64,000 nucleotides of DNA from Toxonevra muliebris (Eukaryota > Arthropoda > Insecta > Diptera > Pallopteridae). The stretch's first letter is position 1, and the number at the start of each line of letters is the position of its first letter. The stretch is from assembly GCA_963691655.1 (NCBI GenBank), contig OY829326.1, positions 88,715,235 through 88,779,234 on the forward strand. The letters are read 5' to 3'. The notes beneath the pieces are model-generated. The model saw only the letters and a list, made by a program, of their open reading frames with translations, was not told where the DNA came from and searched no databases. Shown piece by piece: positions 22,906 to 34,411 of the stretch. Position numbers and translations under genes: made by a program.

Positions 22906-24532
22906 TATTTATCTAGAGATTGGAAAGCCTAATTTTTAAAACTCCTTATGAAGGAAAGCATATTTTTTGTAGACTATTTTATAGGAATTTAATACTTGGC
23001 TTTGTTTTTAGGAAATAGAAGTGTAAGTAAACCTTAACAGTTTAACCCATACATCCAATTCGGTCCACAATTTATTTATAAAATATTAAATTTTAAATAA
23101 AAATTGCATTGAAACAGGAATGAATTTAAAATTCTTGTTTGTTTTATTTTAATTTTTTTTTTTTATGTTGAGGGAAGTAAGTTGAAAGAGGGGCATTTAG
23201 CCTTTAAGAAAGATTCTTCACCCTTTGAGGGGAACGGATGATATTTTATTGGCAAAGGGCGGCTGTCGTCCCAAAAGGAGGACAATTAGCAAGCCTAGTC
23301 TGGTGTAACATTCTTGCATTAATATGGGGTAAACGTTTAATGTTGTCAGGTACACAGCCAAGGCAATCGGTCTATTTTCATTTGATAATTAAAGGGCACA
23401 TTTGGGGCGACGGAGTTTTAACCGGCCGGGGTGAAATGTGACTTTTGAACCGACGGCTGGCGGCGCGTCGATTCACGCCGATATCATCGTAGGTGGCCAT
23501 ATTTCGGCGTAAGGAAGATTTGTTCTCTTTATGCAAATTAGAAAATCATATTTATAAAACTCAAACTTCCAGCACAATGGATGCGACAGCAACACGGCAA
23601 CAAGATGGCGTCTAGGACAAGCACTGTCGTGCTGACTGCAACTTGAATATAATGAACGCGGCAACGACAAACTGATTTTAATTCTATTCTTTACATTTTT
23701 CACCCATTTATTATTTTTCAGAAATGGAAAGCAATAATTTCCCAGAGCAACAGTGAAAAAGGGAATGGAATGAAACCAAATGCAAATGAAAACTAACAGC
23801 TTCCTTAACAAAACGCTATCACGGTTTTTCTAGATCATGTTTAAATCTTTTTTATATGCATTTAAAGTTAGAAGGTTTTGGGGTACCTAATATAAAGAAA
23901 AAATTAAGTAAAATTCAGATTCAGATTCTGGTCAAGGAATTTTTGATGTATATATTTACCTAAGACCTACACTAGACGGCGCTGTCATACAATTTTTGCT
24001 ATTTGTTACGTATTTTTAAAGGTACAATGGTAATTTTACTATTTTTGAGGCTGATAAATCCATTTTTGCTACTAGTTTTGTTATAAAATCTATTGTCGTC
24101 GATAATTCAGTGTTAAAAAAGGATTTTTGCAAGAAAAATTGTAATCATATTCTAGTTTTTTAACACAAAAAAATTGGTGTTTTATATTTGTTAAAAAAAA
24201 TATTTAAAACATCTATGAGACACTATTTCAACGGTCTATTTTATTTTAAAATACAAGGAAGAAAACTTTACTAACTAGTATCTGAAGCTGCTGGTACTTC
24301 AACTCGGTTACAACATTGACAGTTGTGATAACAGTGATAATAGTGACAACAGCGATAGTAGTGATGAAACAAACCAGTTCCAAATGCTTAACTTTGTTAC
24401 ATACTGTATGTAACCTAATTTATTGTGAGTACATTTTTTTAAACTGGTTCTATCTTTTCAGATGCAAATATTTCAAAAACCTAACGTATAATGTTTTCGT
24501 GTTGACTACTGAAATTTTTTGTACATCGGCAG
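22906..24532. other. Non-coding stretch with a GC-rich island
   Basis: No gene is recognised. 23235-23665 stands out from the AT-rich surroundings with segments such as GGGGCGACGGAG, GGCCGGGGTG and GACGGCTGGCGGCGCGTCGA. An imperfect hairpin CGCCGATAT…ATATTTCGGCG lies at about 23477-23508. It could be a conserved non-coding or regulatory segment or an unrecognised repeat. Confidence 0.4.
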
Positions 24533-25723
24533 CAGCGATGCCAACTTGCGGGAATTCCCCGATTTGCGGGGAATTTCACTTAGTATGAGGAATCGGCGAA
24601 TGAGCTTTTTTTTTGCGGGTAATTTGAAACCGGTCAGCTTTTATTTAATAAAGTCTGTAGAATATTTTTGTCAAATTTTTGTAATGTTAATCGTTTAACT
24701 TTTGCAATACTTCATATTTTAGGTCTTATAACCTTCATCTCTTCTTAAGAGCGCCCTACACTTTCTTGGTTTGGAGAAATCGATTTTTAAAAAAGTGTGT
24801 AATTTGAAAGTATTATATTTCATAAGTATTCTGTAAAAATTTCAGAGGGAAACTCGAAGTGCTTTCGTAGATATAGACCATTATAGCGCCGAGTGTCAGT
24901 CAGGGCAAAACAGTCGCGCAGCGCTTCGGCTTCCCTTTCGGCCGAACGGCTTAGCTATGCCTTCGTCGAGCACCTCTTGATTAATAACTCTGGGCTGCGA
25001 TTACATCGGTCACCGATCTGTGCGTTATGTAGATGTGCCTTGCACAATTTTTTCTTATATTTGAAGTCTTTAAATATATATAGTAATGGGAGGTTTTGTC
25101 CCGATCGGGACGGCCTTATTGGGTAGTAGTTACCAAACCAAATTTGAAAGCGATCAGTCAAAAATTCGCCGTAGAATTTATACATTTTGGTTAAACAGCC
25201 CCTGTTTTGGATCTATGTAACTAATCACCTGTTGCATTTGGAAATTTTTATCGAACACGTTTTTTATTCAATCTTTAGAAAATTGAAATCTTAAAAATTC
25301 AAAATGTAACCTTTTTTTTTTTCAAAATCAAGTTTTGACTTTTTTTCATAAGGACACATTTTTTGTTTTTATTTGGGTCAAAAGAAAGCCCATGTACAAC
25401 ATTTTCCTTTGAGAACTTTGAGTGTTTATCTATCAAAATGAACGTCGAGTAGCTCGGTACACCGGATTCATTTGAGCTCAATCGATTTTAAGAGTGGATT
25501 CTCTTGAGATGAAATCTCCCATGTGTCAAAAGAATTCCGGAGTCAAAAAGTACCTTACTATTAACCTACCACTTCTGGACCGCATTAAAATAACATTGAC
25601 CTTGATCAATTTTAAACGTGTCTAACTGTAATAACATAAAATTATACCGGTGCAGGGAATTTGAAAATCGGGGAACTTCTCGAGGGCTATCGGGGAGACA
25701 GAAAAAATGAGTTGGCATCCCTG
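24533..25723. mobile_element. Non-autonomous hAT element, 1191 bp, perfect TSD
   Basis: The left end CAGCGATGCCAACT and inverted right end CAGGGATGCCAACT match at 13 of 14 positions and follow the hAT CAG…GATGCCAAC pattern. The flanks are identical 8-mers, ATCGGCAG, at 24525-24532 and 25724-25731. Subterminal CGGGGAATTT motifs repeat at both ends (about 24568 and 25636-25672), as expected for transposase binding. The interior has no transposase frame, only short unrelated open frames, so mobility would need an autonomous relative. Confidence 0.9.
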
Positions 25724-25731
25724 ATCGGCAG

Positions 25732-28610
25732 GGTAAATTTTAGGATTTAAGAATTTTGAATAAAACATTTGAGCACCTCTGATGGTTCGCAAAAACTCTT
25801 CTATTAAAGTTTTTCAACATTCGGCAAAGTGCAATTTCCAAGGATTTCCCATTTTACCAAGTTTAATACGCTCGTTGGGAAGTTAGTGCGAAGGACTTTA
25901 AAAAAATTTTAAAATCCGAGTCTTGTAATTAATAAGGAGATATTAAGAAATTAAAAAGCAAATGATTATATTTAACAAATTTTGAATTTATTGAAATTAT
26001 TATATTGCGAAGATTTACCTTGCATAACTTACTTTTAGGCTTACCAAAAAGAAAAAAGAAATATCTACCGAACAAGCTAGTAAACATTCAGCAGAAAATT
26101 TTCTAGATGATTTCATATGGAATGACCCATATAATTGAACGTGAATACCGAATTCAATGTAGTTAGTTTTTCTCTGTCACTGATGGTATTTGAGACATTT
26201 GCAGTTCAATTTCAGAAAAAAGAGACTAAAATTGAATGTGTGAACCTGTCATCAACTACATGTATTGCTGTAGACAAATAACATTATTGCTTAAAACAGC
26301 TGATTTTAATTGAGAAACCCAAAGTGCTCCATTTGAAGAAAATTAAATGTTTTCATCAAAAAGCTTTAAATATTCAATTGGGATTTGAATGGCGGCGGCG
26401 ACTGTCCCGGACCTCTTTCTCTTTTGACGACGGAGTGGAAGTATTTACATAATTTACCGACGGCGACAGCGTGGTGCGGCTGCGTGGTGTTCTAATTTGG
26501 GGTATAACTTTTGTTGCAGTACTCTGCACTATATGAAGTGGGTTTACTTAGCCGTATCCATATTTCATTAACGTTTTTTTCTATCAAAATCAGAAATAAA
26601 AATTGAAAATACATATCTCCAAAACTGAGCAAGAAATGTGTATAGTTTGCACTTAGATATTAGAATTCATTACATTGAAATTTCTGGCTTCCATTGTTTA
26701 CTTAGAAGTCTAGCGAAATTCAAAACCAAAACAGCTCCAAAGTTTCTGTACAAACCTGGGCCTGTGGTAATGTATTCGTATTATGGCTCAGAATTTAATC
26801 TCACCGAACTTTGAGAAACGTAGTTAACTACGTACTTCTTCACCGGAAAAAACTCTGCAAAGGTTATGTTTGAAAATATTGAGAAAGAATTGAGATTCCT
26901 TTATTCGTTTTTTATTCTTGAAATGAAAAAAAAATTTTATATTTTGTAATACTATTGTAATCTATAAATATATGTGACCAATCTTTCCCAAACCATTTAC
27001 TCTTCATCACCGCAGCTTCTACAAATATTTAATGCAATGTAATACCATTGACAATGAAAAACTCTTATCCAATATAGCTACATCGTTTACTTTCGTTCTT
27101 GATGCAATTCTAATAATGACATAAACACATAAATACTTTTTGTGTACTCTGCTCTTTCCTCATTTTCCGTTTCCTTCTGAAAAGATAACATCAAGAATGC
27201 TCATTTCAATAATAAACGTTCAACAAAAGGCTAAAAGCGGGGAATTTTCTTGGGACATACAACTATTATTACAATTACACTACTACAAAGATGACAATAA
27301 AAAAGGATATAAACCCAGCGGGAAAGTAGAAAATATGCGATAATGTCAATCAAAACGAATATATTTTAAGATTGATCAATGAAATCAAAAATACGTTCTT
27401 GAATAAAGGAAAACGGAATATTCTTTCGTTCCATTTTGCATTACACTGCATTCGAAAAACGTACTTCTTTTTATATTATGTTTTGTTTTTATTTTTTTAT
27501 TTATTTATTTAAGATTATCATTTTTTTCTTCGAATAATGGGTAATGCTAAGAATAATGCTTTCATTACTTTCGCTACTACACCGCCCTATTCTCATTCCA
27601 TGTTCGCTTACCACTGATTACACCTTCTCGTTGGGAATAAATTTTTGAGTGGGATTTTACATTTTCATGATATTATTTGCAAAATGGTTAAATAAATGTA
27701 AAATGACTGATGCCATTCACGTCACTAATGACAATTTGAATGCTGCTGCTTCAAAGGATAAGCAGCTAGAAAAAATATAAAGGCAAAAATAAAATACAGG
27801 GAAATGCGGAATTTCAAATGCACATAAATGGCAAAAGGATGTTGAATTGTGAATTCTATTCGTAACTTTTTCACACACATACATTCATTTATGGATTGAA
27901 TAAACACATGAATGGCCCCCATATACAGTACAGTTATTCAAGCCTCTACTGCAACCACAACAACAACGACGAAATTACTATGACACCATTACATATAATT
28001 GAAATTTTTAGTTCTTGTGCTGTTTTAATTAATTAATTAACCACACAGTGAAAATAAAATTGAAGAACGGCGAGACCGTTAAATATTTTATCAATAACGT
28101 GCTGATAAATTACATAAAAACAGCAATTTAATACAAAAAAAAAACTAGGTTAATTTTGCGAAGCTCTAAAATACGGGCACACAACAGTTGCGCAATTCGT
28201 TTTTTGGAAATTATGTGCTGCTTTTATTATCTACGCCAAACAGTGTTTCCCACAGCTACAGCTTGTTGATGTGTTAATATAGAGCCATATTGCACGTAAA
28301 ATCCAGTCACTGTTAAGGTAATAATAAGAAACAATTTTTTTTTTATTTTCTGATGGGATCTAAGGAATCTTGATATGGTATATTAAAAAATCGCGGAGTA
28401 AGTTATTTCTTAACAACGTTTTAAACATTTATTTTGGTAAACACTATTAAATATTATTACTTTAGTTAAAACTATATCTAATACACTTTCGAATGAGCTA
28501 AACATTACAAAATTTTTAAATCTATTCAGATTTGGCAAAATTGTTGAACTTCTACCGCTTGCATCTACAAAAAAATAATGTATACACACATATACAGAGT
28601 GATTGGGACC
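25732..28610. other. Non-coding stretch
   Basis: No gene is supported. A lone transposon-end-like sequence (minus strand, GGGTCATTCCATATGAAAT, at about 26113-26131) matches the ends of the foldback element at 18869-20634, but no partner is visible. A GC-rich patch lies at 26389-26492 (GGCGGCGGCGACTGTCCCGG). Confidence 0.5.
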
Positions 28611-28616
28611 CGATGG

Positions 28617-29139
28617 TCAACATGAAAGTAGGTGGTAGGAGATGTCAAGACAAGTAAAGCATCGTATTGAATGGGAGGCTTGTATTCACCCACTTACGAG
28701 CTACAAACAAAACTGACGATTTATGTAAATAAATTTTTATTTATTTGGAAGCTAATAAAATTATCTTTTAACAATGGTCGTGTTTAGAAGACGACCTCTT
28801 CTCAGCAGCAAGTTGAGCTGAAGTATTAGAAAAATAATACGCTCAACTATGTAGGCGACCGTTCAAGATAAATTTTGTTGATTATAAGGCACTGACGTTC
28901 AGCAGAGGCGCATCATTCGCGTCTTCTGAACGCAACCTATATATACGAGTAAAAGCGCTTCGTCGAGTTTTTAGTATTTCCATACAAGGGCCCACACTTC
29001 AAAGTTTAGGTTTAAAACTACAAATTTTATCTTTGAAAACATTTTATTTAAATTTTTACATAATTATTTATTTTATGGGAAAAATAAAATATTTGTTACT
29101 GAATTTAAAGGTTAGGTTAGGTTTGGAAGGCGTGTGCGA

Positions 29140-29199
<60 letters not shown>

Positions 29200-29635
29200 A
29201 AACCCGCACTTCCACTCGGCGACTTAGTTGTCCATTGTGATTGCCCTCATTTAATTGCCCGGATGAGGCACGTCTCTAACCACGGTTTCCATCAGCAGTC
29301 CAGGTAATGCCTTTATTGAACCATTTGGTTAGTTTCACTTTCGTTATCTCGGTTAGACTATTGAAAAAGCGCGACCCCAAACATTGGAGTCTGCTCATCT
29401 GCAGCCTTGGACATTGACATAGAAAGTGAAGAATCGATTCTGTCTCTTCTTCATCATGGCAACTTCTGCACAGTCCGCTCGTTGGAATGCGCCACCGTTG
29501 AAGCATTACTGAATTTAAAAATGTTGCCGTAAAATACTTGGCTAAAAGTTTAAGTGAAACCATAATTGAAAGAATACGATATTTTACGAGTCTCGACCTT
29601 ACTTATCACCACCTTTCATGTTGACCATCGGGACA
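28617..29635. repeat. 1-kb segment bounded by about 65-bp inverted repeats
   Basis: CCCGATGGTCAACATGAAAG at about 28617 recurs inverted at about 29635. Homology continues for about 65 bp (GTGGT…GTAAAATATCGTATT) at roughly 75% identity. The inside holds a LINE fragment (minus), an imperfect palindrome around 28887-28935 (GTTCAGCAGAGGCG…CGCGTCTTCTGAACG) and a TA microsatellite. It is either a transposon that captured a LINE end or two opposed repeat copies. Confidence 0.55.
29141..29180. repeat. (TA)n microsatellite
   Basis: About 17 TA dinucleotides in a row, then CATGTATGTATATATATG. Confidence 0.9.
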
Positions 29636-29640
29636 GAATT
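29276..29640 (-). pseudogene. LINE ORF2 C-terminal zinc-knuckle fragment
   Basis: The 95-codon minus-strand frame reads LAKYFTATFLNSVMLQRWRI, then CRSCHDEEETESILHFLCQC, then LGSRFFNSLTEI. The C-x2-C-x10-H-x4-C spacing followed by a leucine-rich tail is the classic C-terminus of R1/Jockey-type non-LTR reverse transcriptases. No RT or RNase H sequence precedes it, so this is a 5'-truncated relic. Confidence 0.85.
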
Positions 29641-29820
29641 ATCTTATATTCAAAAACTTAAAAATGCTAATTTATTTGCATTTACGAGTACGAAAAGACG
29701 TTTTTTTTGTGCATCTGAATAGAGCGACCATCTAATAAAAACCATCTAAAATCTGTATAATTTAAATAAATTGCATTCGATTCTGATCAGTTATGGCTCA
29801 ATGGAAAATAGATAAGTAGC

Positions 29821-29885
29821 CATGTCCTAGCTGGGAACTGAACCCGGAACCCCACAGATGAGATTGGAGCTACTAGATCACCGAG
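29821..29885 (-). repeat. tRNA-like SINE relic
   Basis: On the minus strand a box A-like TGATCTAGTAG (29880-29870) is followed about 30 nt later by GTTCAGTTC (29843-29835) in the context GGGTTCAGTTCCC, one mismatch from the box B consensus. There is no tRNA fold, so it is called a SINE fragment. Confidence 0.45.
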
Positions 29886-30983
29886 CAGTTTAAATTGAAG
29901 ACGTTGAAATTTTTACACGCCAAAAGCTTTGCAACTCGATGTGGTGGATTGCCAAAGATTTTTTCTTGTCACATTTGTACAAGACTACGAATATGAAAAT
30001 CAAGTGACTAGAAAATCTCATAATTTCAGTGACAATCAGTTGCAATAAAAATAATGGAATGGGGCGGTCGAGGTCAGGGTTCTTTAATTTGCCTACGTGT
30101 GAAATTTCATAAAAATTTGTACAACTCCTTTGATTTTTATTCAGCAGTTCTAAGTGAGCGCATCACTGTGAGGCGGTTGGTTTTTAAAAACTGATCACAT
30201 TCAAATAAAATAATATTATTATAATTTCTACGTGATCTTTCTCATGTTCTATTTTGCATTAGTTTTATTATTGCAACTACTATGAATTTTACTAATCACA
30301 TATTTTACTAAATCAACGCGCATATTTGCAAATGAGCAACGGATAACAAATTTTCTTTATTCACTTGACTTCACGTTCCATCCACATAAGATGAATTTTC
30401 TTCTTTTTTAGTGAAGCTATATGAAATGTGTGAAACAGTAGTGCGCCAAAACGCCCAAATAGTGGGTGGGTGTGTACAGCAAATAACTAACTACAACTCG
30501 GATTTCTTCGTTACATCAGTAATTTGAGTGCGTTCACTGTTCAGTATAACGTTAATTTTTGTTAATTTCACTAATTTGTTTGGCATTTACAAACATTTGT
30601 ATGCTTTTAGACAAGTTCGTATGTATTTGTGCATACAAACGTGCATACATACATTTGTATTCACTAGCGGATCCAGTAATAGCATAAGGGGGGAGCATAT
30701 TTCCTTTAAAATATTTGTTTTTTATTCATTAGCAACAATCAAAATGTTTAAAATATTCATCGTATAATATTCCCCCTTTAATCCGCTAATCAACTTAAAA
30801 CTAAATCATTACTCGTAGACCTTTAACCCTAAACTTCACATGTGAGTCTTTTCATTTCGAATTTAAAAAATATTAAAACTTTTCCACAAGCCATTCTTAA
30901 CTGAGTCAAATGGTTGTTGTTTAAAATGTGAGGTGTTTAAATTAGGTTTATATAAACTTTTGAAGTTATTAGTTTCTACAAAG

Positions 30984-31139
30984 TAGTGTCCGACCGAAGG
31001 AGATTTTTTGGCCGAAACCAAAGCCGAACTTCGGCCATTCCTCATTGGCTTCGGCAAAAAACTTTGGGCATTTTTTCGGAAGATGGTTTTTTAAGCCAAA
31101 TAGCTGAAGCGCCGAAACCGACGCATCGATTGGACACTA
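30984..31139. mobile_element. hAT-like MITE, 156 bp
   Basis: TIRs TAGTGTCC/GGACACTA are perfect over 8 bp and partly matched for another 9. The flanks CTACAAAG (30976-30983) and CTGCAAAG (31140-31147) are a 7/8 matching 8-bp duplication, diagnostic of hAT-type insertion. The interior is rich in GGCCGAA/TTCGGC motifs. The Arg-rich open frame across it is an artefact. Confidence 0.8.
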
Positions 31140-31486
31140 CTGCAAAGCTACAAGATTTATCCTTATTATTATAGCGAGATTTACCGTAACATTTGTATAT
31201 ATATATGAAAAGCTTCCTCTAGTAGTCGGTTTTGAAACTTATGCAAAGTCAATTTTCTTTTATTAATAATATTAGGGAAAAGAAATTTTACAACATAAAA
31301 TTTATCTTCATTTATTATACTTAAATTTGATTTTTATCAGCATTGCATTTAATTTCAATACTGTGAGCACCTCAATCAGGAAAAATAAATAAACTAAAAT
31401 AAAAGAAAAAGTATTCTTTATTTTATTTTTATTAAATACGAATTAAAAACTTGAATTTTTCATTTTTGGTTATGAAATATGGTATA

Positions 31487-32450
31487 CACTCATGGAAAGA
31501 TTTAAGGGAACACCTAATTTTTAGCGAAGAAAACGCAATTTTAAAATCGATGTATCTCAGCAAAAAATTGACTTAGGAAAAAAATAAAAAAAACTAAATT
31601 AAAGTTAAAAGTTTCAACTTTATGATTCTTAATCGATATTTTTATACATTACCTAAATTAACTAAAAACATGGAACAGTAGTCAAGACTCTAAAAAATTA
31701 ACGCTTAGATTTAATTTTCATAGTCTACTAAAAATATAATAAATAGAAAAAAAAAAATTAATTATTGTTGAGCAAAAAAAAATCAAAAATAAATCCAAAT
31801 TTTTTGGCACTTAAAACTCAGTAAAACTGTAACACGCATAGCTCTGGAGTTTCTCAACCGATTTTAGAAAATGAAAATGCTTTTTAAAGGACATGAGTTT
31901 TTCTCTCAGTTTTTTATACTTCAGATGGAATAAACCTTAAACTTGAAGGACAATTTTTCTTAATTTCACATTTTTATTTTTTCTGTTAATTCAAGTTTCA
32001 TTGATCAAAAAAGTTTAAACGTTTATTATTGTCTCAGAATCTTATTATAGTGAAATTGGACTTTAAAATGTTTTTTTTTAATTTTCTTGCTATGATAATC
32101 TAGGCCAAAGTTATTCGACTTTTAGTGAAAAACGTGAAAAATATTTTCAAGGTAAGAAAATAATCTTCAAGATCCATCCACTTTGAATAACAGAAAAACA
32201 TTTTCCTACTCCGTACATTGCGTTAAACTTTGGATTTTTTTCCGATTTTTTTTGTTCAAAAATAATTAATTTTTTTATAAACAATTTTTGCAAAAGCCAT
32301 AAATATCGATAAGAATCATAAAGATGAAACTTTTAACTTTAACTTGGTTTTTTTATTTTTTTCCCAAGTCAATTCTTCCTGAGATACATCGATTTTAAAA
32401 TTGCTTCTTCTCGCAGAAAATTAGGTGTTCTTTAATTCTTTCCATGAGTG
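31487..32450. mobile_element. Tc1/mariner-type foldback MITE, 964 bp
   Basis: The ends CACTCATGGAAAGA are identical inverted copies, each abutting TA (31485-31486, 32451-32452). The arms extend about 160 bp at roughly 85-90% identity through ATTTTAAAATCGATGTATCTC and AAAGTTAAAAGTTTCA. There is no transposase. The interior at 31668-31740 shares about 75 bp (starting ACATGGAACAGTAGTCAAGA) with the sequence just downstream of the hammerhead at 41901-41955. Confidence 0.88.
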
Positions 32451-32701
32451 TAGTTGAAATTTCTCTGAATTTATGTATCTGATTTTTTTCCTTCTGGAGC
32501 AGCTCTTCTTCTTTTATATGAAACTCCATATCAATTGTGTAGAGTTGCTGGTATTTTCAGTGACAAAAACTGAAATATATTAAGAGAATTCTCTATATCC
32601 GAACACATCTTCTAACGCCTCGAAGAAAGAACACATTCTTTGCATCACATCTGAAAAGATGTAATATTGTAAAATTTCATAAAACACTTGACTTTTCGCT
32701 C

Positions 32702-32953
32702 TTAGCTCTGCATGGTACCGTTGCCTGTGGAATTTCGCCAAGACTTGGCTTTAATAAAGCATTGCCGAAAATTTCTGACCTTACAACGCACAAGACTCCA
32801 ATCCAGCTGAATATTCAACTGCTGCAAAAATCGCTTATAATATTGTTGAGCAGTGGGCTTTTCTATCGGCGAATTGTCGCGCAGAAAATCCACCAGCTTT
32901 TGCTGCTCTTCCTCACTCCATTTTTCGTACGGAGTTTTGCACGGAATTATTTC
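32702..32953 (-). pseudogene. Myb/SANT-like DNA-binding domain remnant
   Basis: An open minus-strand frame of 83 codons contains PYEKWSEEEQQKLVDFLRDN, then EKPTAQQYYKRFLQQL, then LDWSLVRCKVRNFRQCFIKA, then KSWRNSTGNGT. The tryptophan pattern, KPTAQ..YYKRF and W..VR.KVRN match the insect Myb/SANT-like family. The frame starts after an in-frame TGA with no upstream ATG and stops soon after GNGT, so both ends of a normal protein are missing. It could be one exon of a domesticated or transposon gene. Family membership is recognised by motif; activity is unlikely. Confidence 0.65.
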
Positions 32954-33231
32954 TCAAATTTCACTTACATTTTCAATTTTAAACAAAATCAGCTGATCAG
33001 AGATACTAGTTTACTACAACTGAAAAACATGCTTCAAAGCTATCTTTAGCAACTATGTGGCATCTTCGTTTTTATACAAAACAACAACAAAGAGAGATAC
33101 GATATTGTATAATTTTGTAAAGTTAAGAGACGGTAAAGCAAGCACAGTAGATATGATGAAAGTATGAGCACCCTAGTAATTATTTTCCTGTAGAAATTAT
33201 AACCACAAACCCCTCTGAGGATCCGCTAGTG

Positions 33232-34352
33232 TACATATGTATTGTATGCTTGAGTTTGTATATTTTTTGGCATAACGACGCCAAAAATGTGAGTCGTCTA
33301 AACAACTATTGCAGTAGACGCAAAAATATACAAAAATTTTTCCCCTTTGTTTTTATTTCCTCTTCATAATTGAAGGCGCTAAATAAAGCGAAAAATCGAA
33401 AAAAAAAACAAAGTAAAGAATTCACGGTGCGGCTTGAAAGAATTTAGTGTTACACTACAATCGACGCTTATTGCATTGGTTTGGAATAAACTTAGGTAAA
33501 ATTTATAACAATTCTAGATTGTGTCACTCTAAGACGCTATTATAATGAGTGATAATTAAGAGAGGTATGATTCTTATTCAGAATTCCGAACTGTTGTCGT
33601 AAATCACCAAATTGTATCTCTTTCATTTGGAGTATTTCATGCCCAGAAATGGACATTAATTAGAAAATTCAATTCTTCTGCAACATCCGCTGAATCTAAA
33701 TCTGCTTATGTTCATGGTAATCGAAGCTTATTTATAAAGAGTCTAACTATCCTATCCTCCTTCCATAATTGCCACACCTACGTTTGATAGAGTACGGCAT
33801 GAAGCAAACTTGTGTGCACGTAAGCATGAAATATGATGAGTGTTTGAAGAGTGTGTAGCGCATATATATAAATAATAGAAATAAAATTGCAATAATAACA
33901 AACAACGAAAGCGTAAGCGTAAACGTTAACGCAAAAGCAAACGCAAGAAAATGTAAATAAATAATGAATGTTGATTGTTTGTTTACAAAAATACAACAAC
34001 AAAAAAATATAGAAAATACAAAAAAAAGTTGAGGTTAATTGGAGTTATGGTGAGGCATGAATGGTGTTGATGTTTGTTGGATGAAGGAACTTAAGGGCGA
34101 CATTCTCTTCAACGTTCGCCATGTAATTAAGTCGATATTATTAGATTCTTATTGCTATAGCAACAAAAGAAAGAAAAAAATACTTAGAGCTAATAAGGAA
34201 AATGCTATTTGTTCATTAGTAACAAAAACAAAATATAAATGGAATAGATTTTAATTTAATGCACAATTGAACTTTATGTCGGTTTAATAATTTCGATGTA
34301 AAAATTATACTAGTGTAACCATTTTTTTTTTCTTTTTAACGACCATTTCCAG
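33232..34352. other. Non-coding stretch, putative intron end
   Basis: I see no gene. It is AT-rich, with a degenerate GCGTAAACG-like repeat at 33911-33950. The last 30 bases form a strong polypyrimidine tract and TTTCCAG acceptor for the exon at 34353. Confidence 0.5.
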
Positions 34353-34411
34353 CGGACCCTTCTCCCGCTCAGTACGACGTGGAGCGCATACGTGATCGCA
34401 TGGATCAATGA
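34353..34411 (+). CDS. Putative terminal exon of an unidentified host gene
   Basis: A T-rich tract with a branch-point-like TTTTTAAC (34333-34340) leads to the acceptor TTTCCAG (AG at 34351-34352). The following 59 bases are about 55-60% G+C in a region near 30-35%. In the frame with two leading bases completing a split codon they read DPSPAQYDVERIRDRMDQ, then TGA at 34409-34411. AATAAA follows at 34414-34419, with more 3'-UTR-like sequence to about 34540. The charged, coding-like composition contrasts with everything nearby. I do not recognise the protein. The other two frames also close within 60 bp, so the reading frame is inferred and the upstream exons lie outside or were not found. Confidence 0.4.

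Larger units (their letters stand above)
30662..33231. mobile_element. Composite 2.57-kb TIR element hosting two nested MITEs
   Basis: A perfect 13-bp inverted repeat, CACTAGCGGATCC, bounds the segment (30662-30674 and 33219-33231). The flanks are TACATTTGTATT (30650-30661) and TACATATGTATT (33232-33243), 11/12 identical. That would be an unusually long TSD, or could be chance in TACATA-rich DNA. Inside are a hAT MITE with its own TSD, a Tc1 MITE with TA duplication, and a Myb/SANT-like remnant. Removing the nested elements and their duplications leaves about 1.44 kb. A Myb/SANT protein is the usual partner gene of PIF/Harbinger transposons, but the TSD does not fit that group. Confidence 0.55.
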
